Positions 9,013 through 18,198 of a stretch of DNA of 64,000 nucleotides are shown here, in pieces. Made by a program: the position numbers and the translations under genes. Source of the DNA: Maribacter algarum (ex Zhang et al. 2020) (GTDB lineage: Bacteria > Bacteroidota > Bacteroidia > Flavobacteriales > Flavobacteriaceae); NCBI RefSeq assembly GCF_005885635.1, contig NZ_VATY01000005.1, positions 186,001 to 250,000 on the forward strand, given 5' to 3'. The notes below the pieces were generated by a model, which made no database searches, was not told where the DNA came from, and was given only the letters and a program-made list of their open reading frames with translations. Position 1 is the first letter of the stretch. Each line of letters starts with the position of its first letter.

Positions 9013-9945
9013 TTATTTAAACTGATAACTAACAAAAGCAATTTGTTGACTATCCGGCGACCACGACGGTACATTAATAGTTCCTTGCCCGCCAAATAGT
9101 TTAGCTATTGTTATAACCTCTTTTGTTTCTAAATGCATCAAACGAAGCATCACATTTTTATTGGCAGGGTGTTGCCCTGAAGGGACATCTGTGCCGAAAG
9201 TGACGTAAACAATAAATTTTCCATCAGGGGAAGGATGTGGAAACCAATCGTTTAGTTCATCGTTGGTAACTTGTTCTTGTTCGGTACCATCTGTTTTCAT
9301 ACGCCAAACCTGCATGGTTCCCGTTCTCTCGGAATTAAAATAGATATACTTCCCGTCGGGAGAATAATCTGGGCCGTCATCCAAACCATCTGAAGATGTC
9401 AAACGTTTTTCTTCACCGCCTTTTAGTGGAATTGAATAAATGTCATAGTTGCCATTTCGTTCCGCACAATAGGCCAAAGTTTTTCCGTCAGGTGACCAAC
9501 CGTGCCAGTAGGACGGACCAACCGGTGTGATTTGTTTTGGTTCACCCCCTTTAATAGGTAGTGAATAAATTAATGATTTTCCGGTCTCTGTCTGATCGCT
9601 AATTACCATTTGAGTACCATCTGGTGAAATACCATGGTCGTTATTAATTCTTGTAAGAGAACCCGTGGGAATCAATTCTGGTTTCCCACCTTCAACGGGA
9701 ATTTTATATAACAATCCTTTACTATTATAAATCAATGTCTTTCCGTCGGGAGTCCAATTTGGTGCTTCAAAATGAATATTATTCTGGTAAATTACTCTTC
9801 GTTCTAGAGAAGCTATGGAGATTATTTCCAAGGTACTTTCTATCACCTTTTCAGAATCTGTGTTTTGAGCCTGGCAAATATTTCCCAGAGAGATTATCCC
9901 TAGAAATAGAAAACTATTAAAACCTATTTTAGAAAGGAGAGACAT
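9013..9945 (-). CDS. TolB-like WD40-type beta-propeller, secreted
   Basis: A 310-residue protein with an N-terminal signal peptide (ending ICQAQ) and six PD40/TolB-type blades recognisable from repeated xxxSPDGKxxxY motifs: [67 protein letters not shown] and [14 protein letters not shown]. It has no DPP-IV or other catalytic domain, so it is a binding or sensing propeller rather than a peptidase. It is the promoter-proximal gene of the minus-strand series running to 4514, divergent from mazG, with about 105 bp between the two starts. Confidence 0.85.
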   Translation of the reverse strand: MSLLSKIGFNSFLFLGIISLGNICQAQNTDSEKVIESTLEIISIASLERRVIYQNNIHFEAPNWTPDGKTLIYNSKGLLYKIPVEGGKPELIPTGSLTRINNDHGISPDGTQMVISDQTETGKSLIYSLPIKGGEPKQITPVGPSYWHGWSPDGKTLAYCAERNGNYDIYSIPLKGGEEKRLTSSDGLDDGPDYSPDGKYIYFNSERTGTMQVWRMKTDGTEQEQVTNDELNDWFPHPSPDGKFIVYVTFGTDVPSGQHPANKNVMLRLMHLETKEVITIAKLFGGQGTINVPSWSPDSQQIAFVSYQFK

Positions 9946-10050
9946 TTGGTGTGCTGTTCATTTTCAATCTTTTAAAGATAACCAAAAATACACTTCCGAA
10001 AGGGTGAAGGAAAACCATTGTGATTTGTACTTTTACCGAAAGCAATTTCG

Positions 10051-10824
10051 ATGAATTCAAGAGAAACCCAATTAGCCGCTTTTGACCGCTTACTCACTAT
10101 AAAGGATGAACTTCGGGAGCAATGTCCGTGGGATAAGAAGCAAACTATGCAAACCCTTAGACACCTGACCATTGAAGAGACTTATGAATTGGGAGACGCC
10201 ATTTTAGACAATGATTTAGAGGAAGTCAAGAAAGAGCTAGGCGATATTCTTTTACATATTATTTTCTATGCCAAAATAGGAAGTGAAACTAAAGACTTTG
10301 ATATTGCCGATGTATGCACAAGTATTAGTGAAAAATTGATTAATCGACACCCTCATATTTATGGAGATGTGACGGTGGAAGATGAAAAGGATGTAAAGCG
10401 AAATTGGGAGAATTTAAAGCTTAAAGAAGGAAAGAAAAGTGTTTTAGAAGGAGTACCAAATGGATTACCGTCCCTGGTAAAAGCCAACCGCATTCAAGAT
10501 AAAGTTTCTGGAGTTGGTTTTGATTGGGAAAAACCTGAACAAGTTTGGGAAAAAGTTCAGGAAGAACTGGCAGAGTTTCAATATGAAGTAAAAAAGCAAG
10601 ATACTGAGAAGATGGAGGAGGAGTTTGGTGACGTTCTTTTTTCAATGGTGAATTATGCCAGATTCTTAGATATAAGTCCCGAAAATGCTTTGGAACGCAC
10701 AAACAAAAAATTTATAAAAAGGTTTCAATATTTGGAGAATAAGGCCAAAGGATTAGGTAAATCTTTAAAAGAAATGACTTTAGAGGAGATGGATGTTTTC
10801 TGGGAAGAAGCTAAAAAAGTTTGA
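10051..10824 (+). CDS. mazG: Nucleoside triphosphate pyrophosphohydrolase MazG
   Basis: A 257-residue protein of normal MazG length (about 263 in E. coli) with two all-alpha MazG domains. The N-terminal one starts at FDRLLTIKDELREQCPWDKKQTMQTLRHLTIEETYEL, with the metal-binding EExxE-type and ELGDILLHIIFYAKIG motifs. The C-terminal one has the active EELAEFQYE and EEEFGDVLFSMVNYARF motifs. It hydrolyses NTPs to NMP and pyrophosphate, cleaning the nucleotide pool. It is cytoplasmic. The start ATG at 10051 fits the conserved N-terminus. The MATE gene follows after 22 bp. Confidence 0.95.
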   Translation: MNSRETQLAAFDRLLTIKDELREQCPWDKKQTMQTLRHLTIEETYELGDAILDNDLEEVKKELGDILLHIIFYAKIGSETKDFDIADVCTSISEKLINRHPHIYGDVTVEDEKDVKRNWENLKLKEGKKSVLEGVPNGLPSLVKANRIQDKVSGVGFDWEKPEQVWEKVQEELAEFQYEVKKQDTEKMEEEFGDVLFSMVNYARFLDISPENALERTNKKFIKRFQYLENKAKGLGKSLKEMTLEEMDVFWEEAKKV

Positions 10825-10846
10825 AATTGAAATACCGACTGAGTAA

Positions 10847-12217
10847 GTGCTAAAAAACTATACCAAAGAGTTTACCTATAACATTAAGTTGTCAGTACCT
10901 GTAATCATGGGTCTTTTGGGTCATACTGTGGTGCAACTGGCTGATAATATTATGGTGGGCCAATTGGGTACGGCTGAACTTGCTGCGGTATCCTTGGGGA
11001 ACAGTTTTGTATTTATCGCCATGTCTTTGGGTATAGGATTTTCAACAGCTATCACCCCCTTAGTTGCCGAAGCGGATGGTGCAGGCAATAAGGCAGATGG
11101 CAAAAGTGCACTAAAGCACGGACTTGTTTTATGCGCAGTTTTAGGTGTCTCTCTGTTTGGCTTGATTCTCTTAGCAAAGCCTTTAATGCATATGATGGAC
11201 CAACCTCCTGAAGTGGTTGAACTGGCAATGCCGTATTTAGATTTGGTTGCCTTTTCACTAATTCCTTTGGTAATCTTTCAGGCATTTAAACAATTTTCTG
11301 ATGGACTGTCACAAACAAGATATCCCATGTATGCTACGGTCGTTGCCAATGTGGTAAATATTATCTTGAATTATCTATTGATTTTTGGCTCTTTCGGATT
11401 TCCTAAAATGGGAATTGTTGGTGCGGCCATAGGTACTTTGGTTGCTCGAATATTAATGGTGCTTTATATCTGGTATTTGTTGAAGAGTAAGAAGAAGTTC
11501 CATGACTATGTTACCGGTTTTAATTTTCGTGATCTCGAAAAGAAGGTGATGAACAAGATTATTAGTTTGGGTTTCCCATCGGCCTTACAAATGTTTTTTG
11601 AAGTGGCCATTTTTACCGCAGCCATTTGGCTAAGCGGAGTTCTAGGCAAGAATGCTCAAGCAGCCAATCAAATTGCCCTTAATCTGAGCAGCATGACCTT
11701 TATGTTCAGTATGGGCTTAGGAGTAGTCGCAATGATACGCGTTGGAAATCAGAAGGGGCTTCAGAATTTCAAGGAGTTAAGACGGATAGCGCAATCTATT
11801 TTCTTGCTAACCTTTTTTGTTACAATTGTTTTTGCTACGCTCTTTTTATGGGGTAGAAATTGGTTTCCGACCTTGTATTTGGATTTAGACTCGGCTTTGA
11901 ACCTATCTGATAATACTGAGGTGGTTTTCCTTGCTGCACAGCTTCTTCTGGTTTCAGCCTTTTTTCAAATTTCGGACGGTATACAAGTAGTTGTTTTAGG
12001 TGCTCTAAGGGGATTACAAGATGTAAAGATTCCTACTTTTATAACATTTATTGCGTATTGGCTCGTCGGATTTCCTATCTGTTACTACCTAGGATTGCAT
12101 ACAGAATTGGGAAGTGCAGGTATCTGGATTGGACTTTTAGCAGGTCTTACAGCATCGGCCATTATGTTGTATATTCGATTTAATTATCTCACGAAAAAGT
12201 TAATAGTTCAAAGTTGA
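10847..12217 (+). CDS. MATE family multidrug/sodium antiporter
   Basis: A 456-residue integral membrane protein with about twelve hydrophobic helices. Its N-terminus (YTKEFTYNIKLSVPVIMGLLGH, then DNIMVGQLGTAELAAVSLGNS) is typical of the NorM-like MATE family. It exports cationic drugs or metabolites in exchange for Na+ or H+. The start codon is GTG: no in-frame ATG precedes the conserved N-terminus, and the next Met is already inside the first helix. It overlaps a small downstream frame only if that frame uses its TTG; with the ATG chosen there, the genes are 5 bp apart. Confidence 0.9.
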   Translation: MLKNYTKEFTYNIKLSVPVIMGLLGHTVVQLADNIMVGQLGTAELAAVSLGNSFVFIAMSLGIGFSTAITPLVAEADGAGNKADGKSALKHGLVLCAVLGVSLFGLILLAKPLMHMMDQPPEVVELAMPYLDLVAFSLIPLVIFQAFKQFSDGLSQTRYPMYATVVANVVNIILNYLLIFGSFGFPKMGIVGAAIGTLVARILMVLYIWYLLKSKKKFHDYVTGFNFRDLEKKVMNKIISLGFPSALQMFFEVAIFTAAIWLSGVLGKNAQAANQIALNLSSMTFMFSMGLGVVAMIRVGNQKGLQNFKELRRIAQSIFLLTFFVTIVFATLFLWGRNWFPTLYLDLDSALNLSDNTEVVFLAAQLLLVSAFFQISDGIQVVVLGALRGLQDVKIPTFITFIAYWLVGFPICYYLGLHTELGSAGIWIGLLAGLTASAIMLYIRFNYLTKKLIVQS

Positions 12218-12222
12218 TTACC

Positions 12223-12450
12223 ATGGAATTCCCGAAATTTTTATTAGGTGATAATACTGATTATCCATCTGCCATATTTATTGTTCATACAGAGTACCCT
12301 AGATTTATCATTAATCTTGAAGATGATGAGGTACAATGGTTTGAAGAATTCACCACTGACGATGAAAAAGAGCTTGAAAACGAAACTGAAAGTTTAATAA
12401 AACAAGCAACGGCTTTTTACGATAGAGAAGTTTCTAGATACGAAGACTAG
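12223..12450 (+). CDS. Small conserved acidic hypothetical protein
   Basis: A 75-residue very acidic protein (MEFPKFLLGDNTD start, DDEVQWFEEFTTDDEKELENE middle). I took the ATG at 12223 over a TTG nine bases upstream that overlaps the MATE stop. It has no signal peptide, membrane segment or recognisable domain. I recall similar short proteins in other flavobacteria but know no function. It sits 5 bp before the PAP2 phosphatase gene, so it belongs to the 10051-14679 plus-strand transcription unit. Confidence 0.7.
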   Translation: MEFPKFLLGDNTDYPSAIFIVHTEYPRFIINLEDDEVQWFEEFTTDDEKELENETESLIKQATAFYDREVSRYED

Positions 12451-12454
12451 TTCT

Positions 12455-13024
12455 ATGCTAGAGGAAATCCTTAAATATGACAAAGAAGTTTTCTTGTTAC
12501 TCAATAATTTGGGAACCGAAACTTGGGATGGTTTGTGGATGTTCATTACCAATAAATACAGTTCAATTCCAATATATCTACTCCTCATATTTCTTTCATA
12601 CAAACAGTTTGGATTGAAAAAGACGGGATTACTCGTTGTAACCGCTATTTTAATGATTACCGTAACCAATGGCTTAGCTGATTTTTTTAAATATGGAGTT
12701 CAGCGCTTACGTCCGTGTTTTGATATAGATGTTAATGAATTGGCTCGATTGGTAAAAGATAACTGCGGAGGTAAGTTTGGCTATTTTTCGGCCCATGCTG
12801 GTAATACAATGGCAGTGGCCGTTTTCTTTTCAATAATATTGAAAGGTAAATTTCGTCATATAGGAATTTTCCTGTTAGTTTGGGCCGTTTTCGTAGCCTA
12901 TAGTAGGATATATATTGGAGTGCATTTTCCCTTAGACGTATTTTCGGGAATGGTAATAGGTCTCTTTTTTGGCTGGTTATTTGCAAAGTTGTTTATATTT
13001 GCTCTCCCCAAAATCCGTCTATGA
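12455..13024 (+). CDS. PAP2 family phosphatase (membrane)
   Basis: A 189-residue membrane phosphatase with the three PAP2 signatures: Kx6RP (FKYGVQRLRP), a PSGH-like SAHA motif (GYFSAHAGNTMA) and SRx5Hx3D (SRIYIGVHFPLD). These form the vanadium-haloperoxidase-like active site with the His nucleophile. Bacterial members dephosphorylate undecaprenyl pyrophosphate, PGP or lipid A. The last four bases overlap the start of the GT39 gene (ATGA). That coupling suggests it acts on a lipid-linked intermediate of that glycosyltransferase, for example recycling the polyprenyl carrier (inference). Confidence 0.9.
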   Translation: MLEEILKYDKEVFLLLNNLGTETWDGLWMFITNKYSSIPIYLLLIFLSYKQFGLKKTGLLVVTAILMITVTNGLADFFKYGVQRLRPCFDIDVNELARLVKDNCGGKFGYFSAHAGNTMAVAVFFSIILKGKFRHIGIFLLVWAVFVAYSRIYIGVHFPLDVFSGMVIGLFFGWLFAKLFIFALPKIRL

Positions 13025-14679
13025 TATCTAACACTAGGTATTGGTTTTTGTTGTTTCTGACCATTTTTGTGTACATCTCAGGAATGTTCGTGAAACTCTT
13101 TGAGAATGATTCTGCACAGTTTGCCGTGATGGCCATGCGTATGGTTCAGGAGAATGACTTCTTGAGCCTTTTTAAGGGTCCAGAAGAATACCTCGACAAG
13201 CCACATATGCATTATTGGCTTGCCGCACTTTCCTACAAAATTTTTGGTATACACGCTTGGGCATATCGCATTCCCGGAATACTAGCCACTCTTTTAGGGG
13301 CCTATAGCTGCTTCGGTTTAGGCAAACTCTTATACAATACGGAAACGGGTAAGTTAGCTGCTATTGTCTTTATGACAGCACAAACCATAGTTCTAGCTAC
13401 CATAGATGTTCGGACAGATGCTGTGCTCACCGGTTTTACCATTTTTGCCATTTGGCAATTAACGGGATATATTGAAAGTAAGTCCTTAAAAAATATTGTT
13501 CTAGGGGCTTTTGGGGCTGGTATAGCATTTTCCACAAAAGGTCAGATAGCTCTTTTAGTAATAGGTTTTCCATTACTCTGTCATTTGGCGTATACTAGAA
13601 AATGGAGACGTTTTTTGAGTTGGAAAGTTGTTATTGCTCTAGTGATTTTTGCAATTGCCATCGCGCCTATGCTCTATGCCTATTACCATCAGTTTGATTT
13701 ACATCCTGAAAAAATCATACGGGGTAGAAGTAATCGAAGCGGCATCTTTTTTATTTTCTGGGAACAGAGTTTTGAACGCATGAGCGGAACAGGCATGGGA
13801 AAGAACAGCAGTGATTACTTTTTCTTTTTCCACACATTTCTTTGGGTGTTCTTACCTTGGACGATTTTAGGAATCTGTGCATATCTCTGCAGATTGAAAA
13901 CGCTTATCAATCTAAAATTCAAGTATAACCCTAAGTATGAATTTTTGACGTTCGGAGGGATTACCCTGATTTTTATTATCATCAGTTTTGCCCAGTTCAA
14001 ATTGCCTCATTATTTGAACATTACGATTCCATTGTTCTCTGTACTGACGGCCTCTTACTTGTATAGCCTTTATAAATATACTAAGCGAAAAACGATAAAG
14101 GTACTTCTGGGAGTTCAATATTTTGTTCTCAGCTTGGTTTTTATCGCCTCTGTATTGATATGTTTTTACGTATTCAAATTTGAAAGTAACTATGCCTATA
14201 TTTTAATGGGGAGCGCTTTCGCCGTAATAATTTATTACTCCTTGAAGCGTGAAGAGTATTATTTACGTATTATTACGATTTCGGTATGTAGCTCATTATT
14301 ATTGAATGCCGTTTTAAATACTCATTTCTATCCATCATTACTGGAATACCAAGCCGGTTCTTCAATGGCAGAAACTGTGGCTGAAAACAACATTCCTGTT
14401 GATAATATTTATAAGGTATCCACACATCATACTTGGGCTCTGGATTTTTACAATAAAAAACCCGTAAAGATTACTACTATAAGTGGGTTGAGCGATAAAA
14501 AGAATGTCTGGGTTTATGTCGATGATTTGCAATTGAAAGAACTTCAAAATATGGGTTTCGATTGGGATAGACAGTTTAGCGAAGACCAGTTTAGAATTAC
14601 AAGATTACAAGCCAAGTTTTTAGATCCTGCTACAAGAAAGAAGGTCTTGAATAAACGGCATTTGATTCATATTTATTGA
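13021..14679 (+). CDS. ArnT-like family 39 glycosyltransferase
   Basis: A 552-residue polytopic membrane protein. The first periplasmic loop carries the GT39/ArnT signature: FENDSAQFAVMAMRMVQ followed by DKPHMHYWLAALSYKIFG, with the catalytic acidic residue in the DE/ND-type motif. About eleven to twelve hydrophobic helices follow, then a soluble C-terminal part from about residue 430. The family transfers a sugar from polyprenyl phosphate to lipid A or protein on the outer face of the inner membrane. It is translationally coupled to the PAP2 gene and converges on the YbhN-like and GT2 genes, which could make and handle the lipid-linked sugar. Confidence 0.88.
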   Translation: MISNTRYWFLLFLTIFVYISGMFVKLFENDSAQFAVMAMRMVQENDFLSLFKGPEEYLDKPHMHYWLAALSYKIFGIHAWAYRIPGILATLLGAYSCFGLGKLLYNTETGKLAAIVFMTAQTIVLATIDVRTDAVLTGFTIFAIWQLTGYIESKSLKNIVLGAFGAGIAFSTKGQIALLVIGFPLLCHLAYTRKWRRFLSWKVVIALVIFAIAIAPMLYAYYHQFDLHPEKIIRGRSNRSGIFFIFWEQSFERMSGTGMGKNSSDYFFFFHTFLWVFLPWTILGICAYLCRLKTLINLKFKYNPKYEFLTFGGITLIFIIISFAQFKLPHYLNITIPLFSVLTASYLYSLYKYTKRKTIKVLLGVQYFVLSLVFIASVLICFYVFKFESNYAYILMGSAFAVIIYYSLKREEYYLRIITISVCSSLLLNAVLNTHFYPSLLEYQAGSSMAETVAENNIPVDNIYKVSTHHTWALDFYNKKPVKITTISGLSDKKNVWVYVDDLQLKELQNMGFDWDRQFSEDQFRITRLQAKFLDPATRKKVLNKRHLIHIY

Positions 14680-15542
14680 TGGACCTCCAGCTCAGGTTTT
14701 CCTACTGCGTAGTATACCCCAAGTAGAGATACCACTGCCGTAATTAAAAAGAATAGCATGCTAACAGCTACAGAAGTACTCTCATTTAATCCAAGAAGCG
14801 CTGCACCATAGAAGAATGTAAGTTCTCGACTTCCTATTCCGCCTATAGTTAAAGGAATTACGGATACTATAGATGAAATTAAGAAAATGACCAGGTAAGC
14901 TACGATACTCGTTTCGACTCCTAGGGATATCAATATGAAATACACACAAATCAATTGCGATAGTTGAACCAAAGCCGAATAACCGAACGATTTCCAAAAA
15001 ACTGATAGGACGTATCCTAAGAATTTTTTATTTAAAAAATAAAAAACCACGACACTCAAGGGAATTGCGAGCCCTATTAGAATTTTAAAATTTTCGAGTT
15101 GACTGTTATTGAGGAACAATGCCAATCCACAAGCATAAATGAACAGTAAATGAAGACCACTTAACCGATCCAAAACCAAAACGGAAACTACTTTTTTCGT
15201 TTCTATCTCAAATTTTTTTTTGATAACATAGCCTTTGTAGGCATCACCACCAATTCCCCCAGGCAGAAAGAGGTTGTAAAACATTCCCAATAGATATAGT
15301 TTCAAATTGCTTTTATGTGTCAAGAAAATTCTCAACTCATGAAAGTAGCTATTTAGGCGAAAAGCTGCTATTACTTTAGAAATGATGAAAATTGCTAGCG
15401 CGAAGATTAAATAAAAAGGATTCGACTTTTTGACAGTTTCAAAAATCTCGGCAACATTAAGTTTGGTAAAAATGAAATAGATAAGCGCTGCACTTATAAG
15501 AATCTTTAATGTAGTTATACCTTTCTTACGCAGATTCGCCAC
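14673..15542 (-). CDS. YbhN/LPG-synthase-TM family membrane protein
   Basis: A 289-residue membrane protein with seven or eight hydrophobic helices matching the lysylphosphatidylglycerol synthase transmembrane family (UPF0104/YbhN): GMFYNLFLPGGIGGDAYKGYVIKKK, VLVLDRLSGL, and TIGGIGSRELTFFYGA. It lacks the soluble aminoacyl-transferase domain of MprF, so it is not a full synthase; relatives are thought to move or position lipid-linked sugars. The start codon is GTG, and the first 17 bases overlap the 3' end of the GT2 gene, a coupling that supports a shared pathway. It also overlaps the convergent GT39 gene by 7 bp at the stops. Confidence 0.85.
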   Translation of the reverse strand: MANLRKKGITTLKILISAALIYFIFTKLNVAEIFETVKKSNPFYLIFALAIFIISKVIAAFRLNSYFHELRIFLTHKSNLKLYLLGMFYNLFLPGGIGGDAYKGYVIKKKFEIETKKVVSVLVLDRLSGLHLLFIYACGLALFLNNSQLENFKILIGLAIPLSVVVFYFLNKKFLGYVLSVFWKSFGYSALVQLSQLICVYFILISLGVETSIVAYLVIFLISSIVSVIPLTIGGIGSRELTFFYGAALLGLNESTSVAVSMLFFLITAVVSLLGVYYAVGKPELEVHQ

Positions 15543-16485
15543 CTACAGTGATTTTTTTGATTCTATAGGGTCGTTTCTGCTGTGATTCATAGTAGGTTCG
15601 AATCAAAAGTTCCATAACGATACCTATTGTAAATAATTGAATACCGGCTAGAATGAACATCAAACCGAAAATAAGTAATGGTCTGGTTCCGATATCTTCG
15701 CCAAAACCGAATTTTACGATTAAAAGATAAATGTTGATTAGTCCGCCTAAAATTATTAGTAAGACTCCAAAAATACCAAAAAGGTGAATGGGTCGTTGAA
15801 AATACTTCCGTATGAAAAGCAGAAGCATCATATCTGCAACTACTTTAAATACACGCTCTAATCCGTATTTTGAAACACCTGCATGTCTTGCGTGGTGTTT
15901 TACGGGAACTTGTTTTATCTGAGCGCCTTCGAGATGCGCAAGCAAGGTAATAAAGCGATGCATTTCGCCGTAAAGATTCAATTCTTTGGCAATATCTTTG
16001 GTAAATACCTTGAGCGCACAGCCATTGTCCTTAATATCCAATTTAGTTACTCTTCTTACCAAGAAGTTGGCAATTTTAGAAGGAATTTTTTTGACTAAAG
16101 AGTCCTTACGTTTCCGACGGATTCCTGTCACGACATCATACTCCTCTTGCACAGCATAGCCCAGCATTTCAGGAATATCACTAGGGTCGTTTTGTAAATC
16201 ACCATCCATAGTAATAATGTACTCTCCTTTGGCATGATCTATACCAGCGGCAAGGGCTAAACTTTGTCCGTAGTTCTTTTTAAGTTCAATCAAATGGACC
16301 TTACTATCACTCATTGCCTTGACAACTTTTCTGGTATTATCAGTAGAAAAATCATCCACATAAATGATTTCATAGTTATACCCTTGCAGACTCTCATGAA
16401 TTTTCTCGGTTAAGAGAACTGCATTGTCTTGCTCGTTATAAAAAGGAACTACTATTGAAAGTAAAGAATCGGTAATTACATTCAT
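15526..16485 (-). CDS. DPM1/ArnC-like family 2 glycosyltransferase
   Basis: A 319-residue enzyme with a GT2 domain (about residues 8-230) and two C-terminal transmembrane helices. Motifs are SIVVPFYNEQDN, IIYVDDFSTDNT, the DxD-type metal site MDGDLQNDP, and a QVPVKHHARHAGVSKYGLERV segment. Such enzymes move a sugar from a nucleotide donor to undecaprenyl phosphate on the cytoplasmic side. It is the upstream gene of a two-gene minus-strand unit with the YbhN-like protein, opposite the GT39/PAP2 unit. The sugar cannot be deduced. Confidence 0.9.
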   Translation of the reverse strand: MNVITDSLLSIVVPFYNEQDNAVLLTEKIHESLQGYNYEIIYVDDFSTDNTRKVVKAMSDSKVHLIELKKNYGQSLALAAGIDHAKGEYIITMDGDLQNDPSDIPEMLGYAVQEEYDVVTGIRRKRKDSLVKKIPSKIANFLVRRVTKLDIKDNGCALKVFTKDIAKELNLYGEMHRFITLLAHLEGAQIKQVPVKHHARHAGVSKYGLERVFKVVADMMLLLFIRKYFQRPIHLFGIFGVLLIILGGLINIYLLIVKFGFGEDIGTRPLLIFGLMFILAGIQLFTIGIVMELLIRTYYESQQKRPYRIKKITVGGESA

Positions 16486-16518
16486 TGACTAGGTGTTGCT
16501 GGCGCAAATTTAGGGATT

Positions 16519-17556
16519 TCATTTATGATGTGCCCGTAGTAGTTTTTCTGCGGCACGAAATGGGGAAATCCTATTGTTTATAACATCCTCTATTAACTTC
16601 TCAAGCGCTTTAGCCACCTTTTTATCTTGATAAAATTGTTGCTTGAGTTGGTCATCAAGTGTCTGTAGTAACCAATTTTTGTTTTGTTTTTGCCGTTTGG
16701 AGTTAAAAAAGTTTGAAGCTTTGTTTTCTAAGATATAATTTAGAATCATTTCCCAGATTTTATCAAGTCCTGTATTTTCAATTGAAGAACAGCTTAACAC
16801 TTTAGGTGTCCATCCATTTACTTTTGGCGGATATAAATGTAAGGCTCTAGAAAACTCAATAGATGCATTTCGGGCGCGTTTTACATTATCACCATCTGCT
16901 TTATTGATAACTATAGCATCGGCCATTTCTATGATTCCCCTTTTGATTCCCTGTAGCTCATCTCCAGCTCCTGGCAGTTTCAACAACAAAAAGAAATCTA
17001 CCATGCTATGTACGGCAGTTTCGCTTTGACCCACACCTACGGTTTCCACAAGAATAACATCATAACCAGCAGCTTCACAAAGAATAATGGTTTCTCGCGT
17101 TTTACGGGTGACACCGCCTAATGATATTCCCGAAGGAGAGGGGCGAATAAACGCCTTTTCATCTTTTACCAATTCTTGCATTCTAGTCTTGTCCCCTAAA
17201 ATACTTCCTTTGGTCTCTGTACTTGTAGGATCTACGGCCAGAACCGCTACTTTTTTTCCTAAGGACGTCAATTGTTTACCGAAAGATTCAATAAAGGTAC
17301 TTTTACCAACTCCTGGTACTCCGGTAATGCCGATTCGAATGCTATCTGTTTTTTTTGCTAAGCAGTTTTCAATGATTGCATTTGCCTTTTCAAGATTTTC
17401 TTGCTTGGTACTTTCAACTAAAGTAATAGCACGGGCCAGAGCGGTTTTATCACTTTTGAGAATACCCAAAGTCAATTCGTCAACTGTGGGAATAAGCTTC
17501 CTACTATCTTGAATTTTAGAAATTCGGGATGAAGTAATATTTTTTTGAGTCGCCAA
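16519..17556 (-). CDS. meaB: Methylmalonyl-CoA mutase-associated GTPase MeaB
   Basis: A 345-residue G3E-family GTPase. The P-loop GVPGVGKS lies at residues 79-86. It is followed by VLAVDPTSTETKGSILGDKTRM, the switch-type segment SGISLGGVTRKTRE, ILVETVGVGQSE, and the NKAD base-recognition motif. MeaB loads and protects the adenosylcobalamin of methylmalonyl-CoA mutase. The start codon appears to be TTG, placed 2 bp after the DUF2911 stop with an AAGG just before it. No mutase gene is in the window, but a PduO-type cobalamin adenosyltransferase is present at about 57 kb. Confidence 0.93.
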   Translation of the reverse strand: MATQKNITSSRISKIQDSRKLIPTVDELTLGILKSDKTALARAITLVESTKQENLEKANAIIENCLAKKTDSIRIGITGVPGVGKSTFIESFGKQLTSLGKKVAVLAVDPTSTETKGSILGDKTRMQELVKDEKAFIRPSPSGISLGGVTRKTRETIILCEAAGYDVILVETVGVGQSETAVHSMVDFFLLLKLPGAGDELQGIKRGIIEMADAIVINKADGDNVKRARNASIEFSRALHLYPPKVNGWTPKVLSCSSIENTGLDKIWEMILNYILENKASNFFNSKRQKQNKNWLLQTLDDQLKQQFYQDKKVAKALEKLIEDVINNRISPFRAAEKLLRAHHK

Positions 17557-17558
17557 CC

Positions 17559-18128
17559 TTATCTTTTAATAGGAACTTGAACAATTGTTTCATCCCAAGA
17601 TAAAGAAAGATTTACTGGGTTTCCGTGATCAAAAGAAATCGTAAAATTTTCACGCTCAGCCGAAAGAGAATTTGAAGGAACTTCAACCTGTAAAACATCC
17701 AAATCGGGGTCTCTCGTTGTTTCTTTACCTCCACTTAAAAGTGTCACTCCCCATTCAGGAACTTCACTATTGAATATGATAGACCAACTATTTTTCCCTG
17801 GGATGGTCCATAGGGCATAAGTACCTGCGGCCAAATCCTTATCTATAATTTTAATTGGAGTTTTGGTAGTAAATGTGGTAGGCTCATTTGCTCCAGTTCG
17901 CCAAACCTCATTATAAGGAACCAACTCTCCGAAAATTACCCTACCTTTTTTAAACGGGCTTGAATATGCAACAGTCAAATCCATGCCGTTTTCAATATAG
18001 GTAGCCACTTTTTGGGGACTTATTTTTTTAGTTTCGCCCTGTAAATAAGGCCAAGCGATAAATTTGAATATCAAAAACAAGGCACTAAATGTAATCAGCA
18101 GGCCAATGAGCCATTTTTTTAGTTTCAT
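17559..18128 (-). CDS. DUF2911 family protein, membrane-anchored
   Basis: A 189-residue protein with one N-terminal hydrophobic helix (residues about 7-27) that anchors or exports it, followed by a DUF2911 beta-sandwich. The family features are VAYSSPFKKGRVIFGELVPYNEVWRTGANEPTTF, LAAGTYALWTIPG, WSIIFNSEVPEWG and the closing LSLSWDETIVQVPIK. Function is unknown for the family; members are frequent in Bacteroidota and are exported. It lies directly upstream of meaB with a 2-bp gap, but the two have no evident functional tie. Confidence 0.87.
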   Translation of the reverse strand: MKLKKWLIGLLITFSALFLIFKFIAWPYLQGETKKISPQKVATYIENGMDLTVAYSSPFKKGRVIFGELVPYNEVWRTGANEPTTFTTKTPIKIIDKDLAAGTYALWTIPGKNSWSIIFNSEVPEWGVTLLSGGKETTRDPDLDVLQVEVPSNSLSAERENFTISFDHGNPVNLSLSWDETIVQVPIKR

Positions 18129-18198
18129 GTCTATATGTATTGGGTTAGTCTAAGTTACTAAATCAGTAGGTATTTCAGCAATTTTGAGCAGCGTCTAT

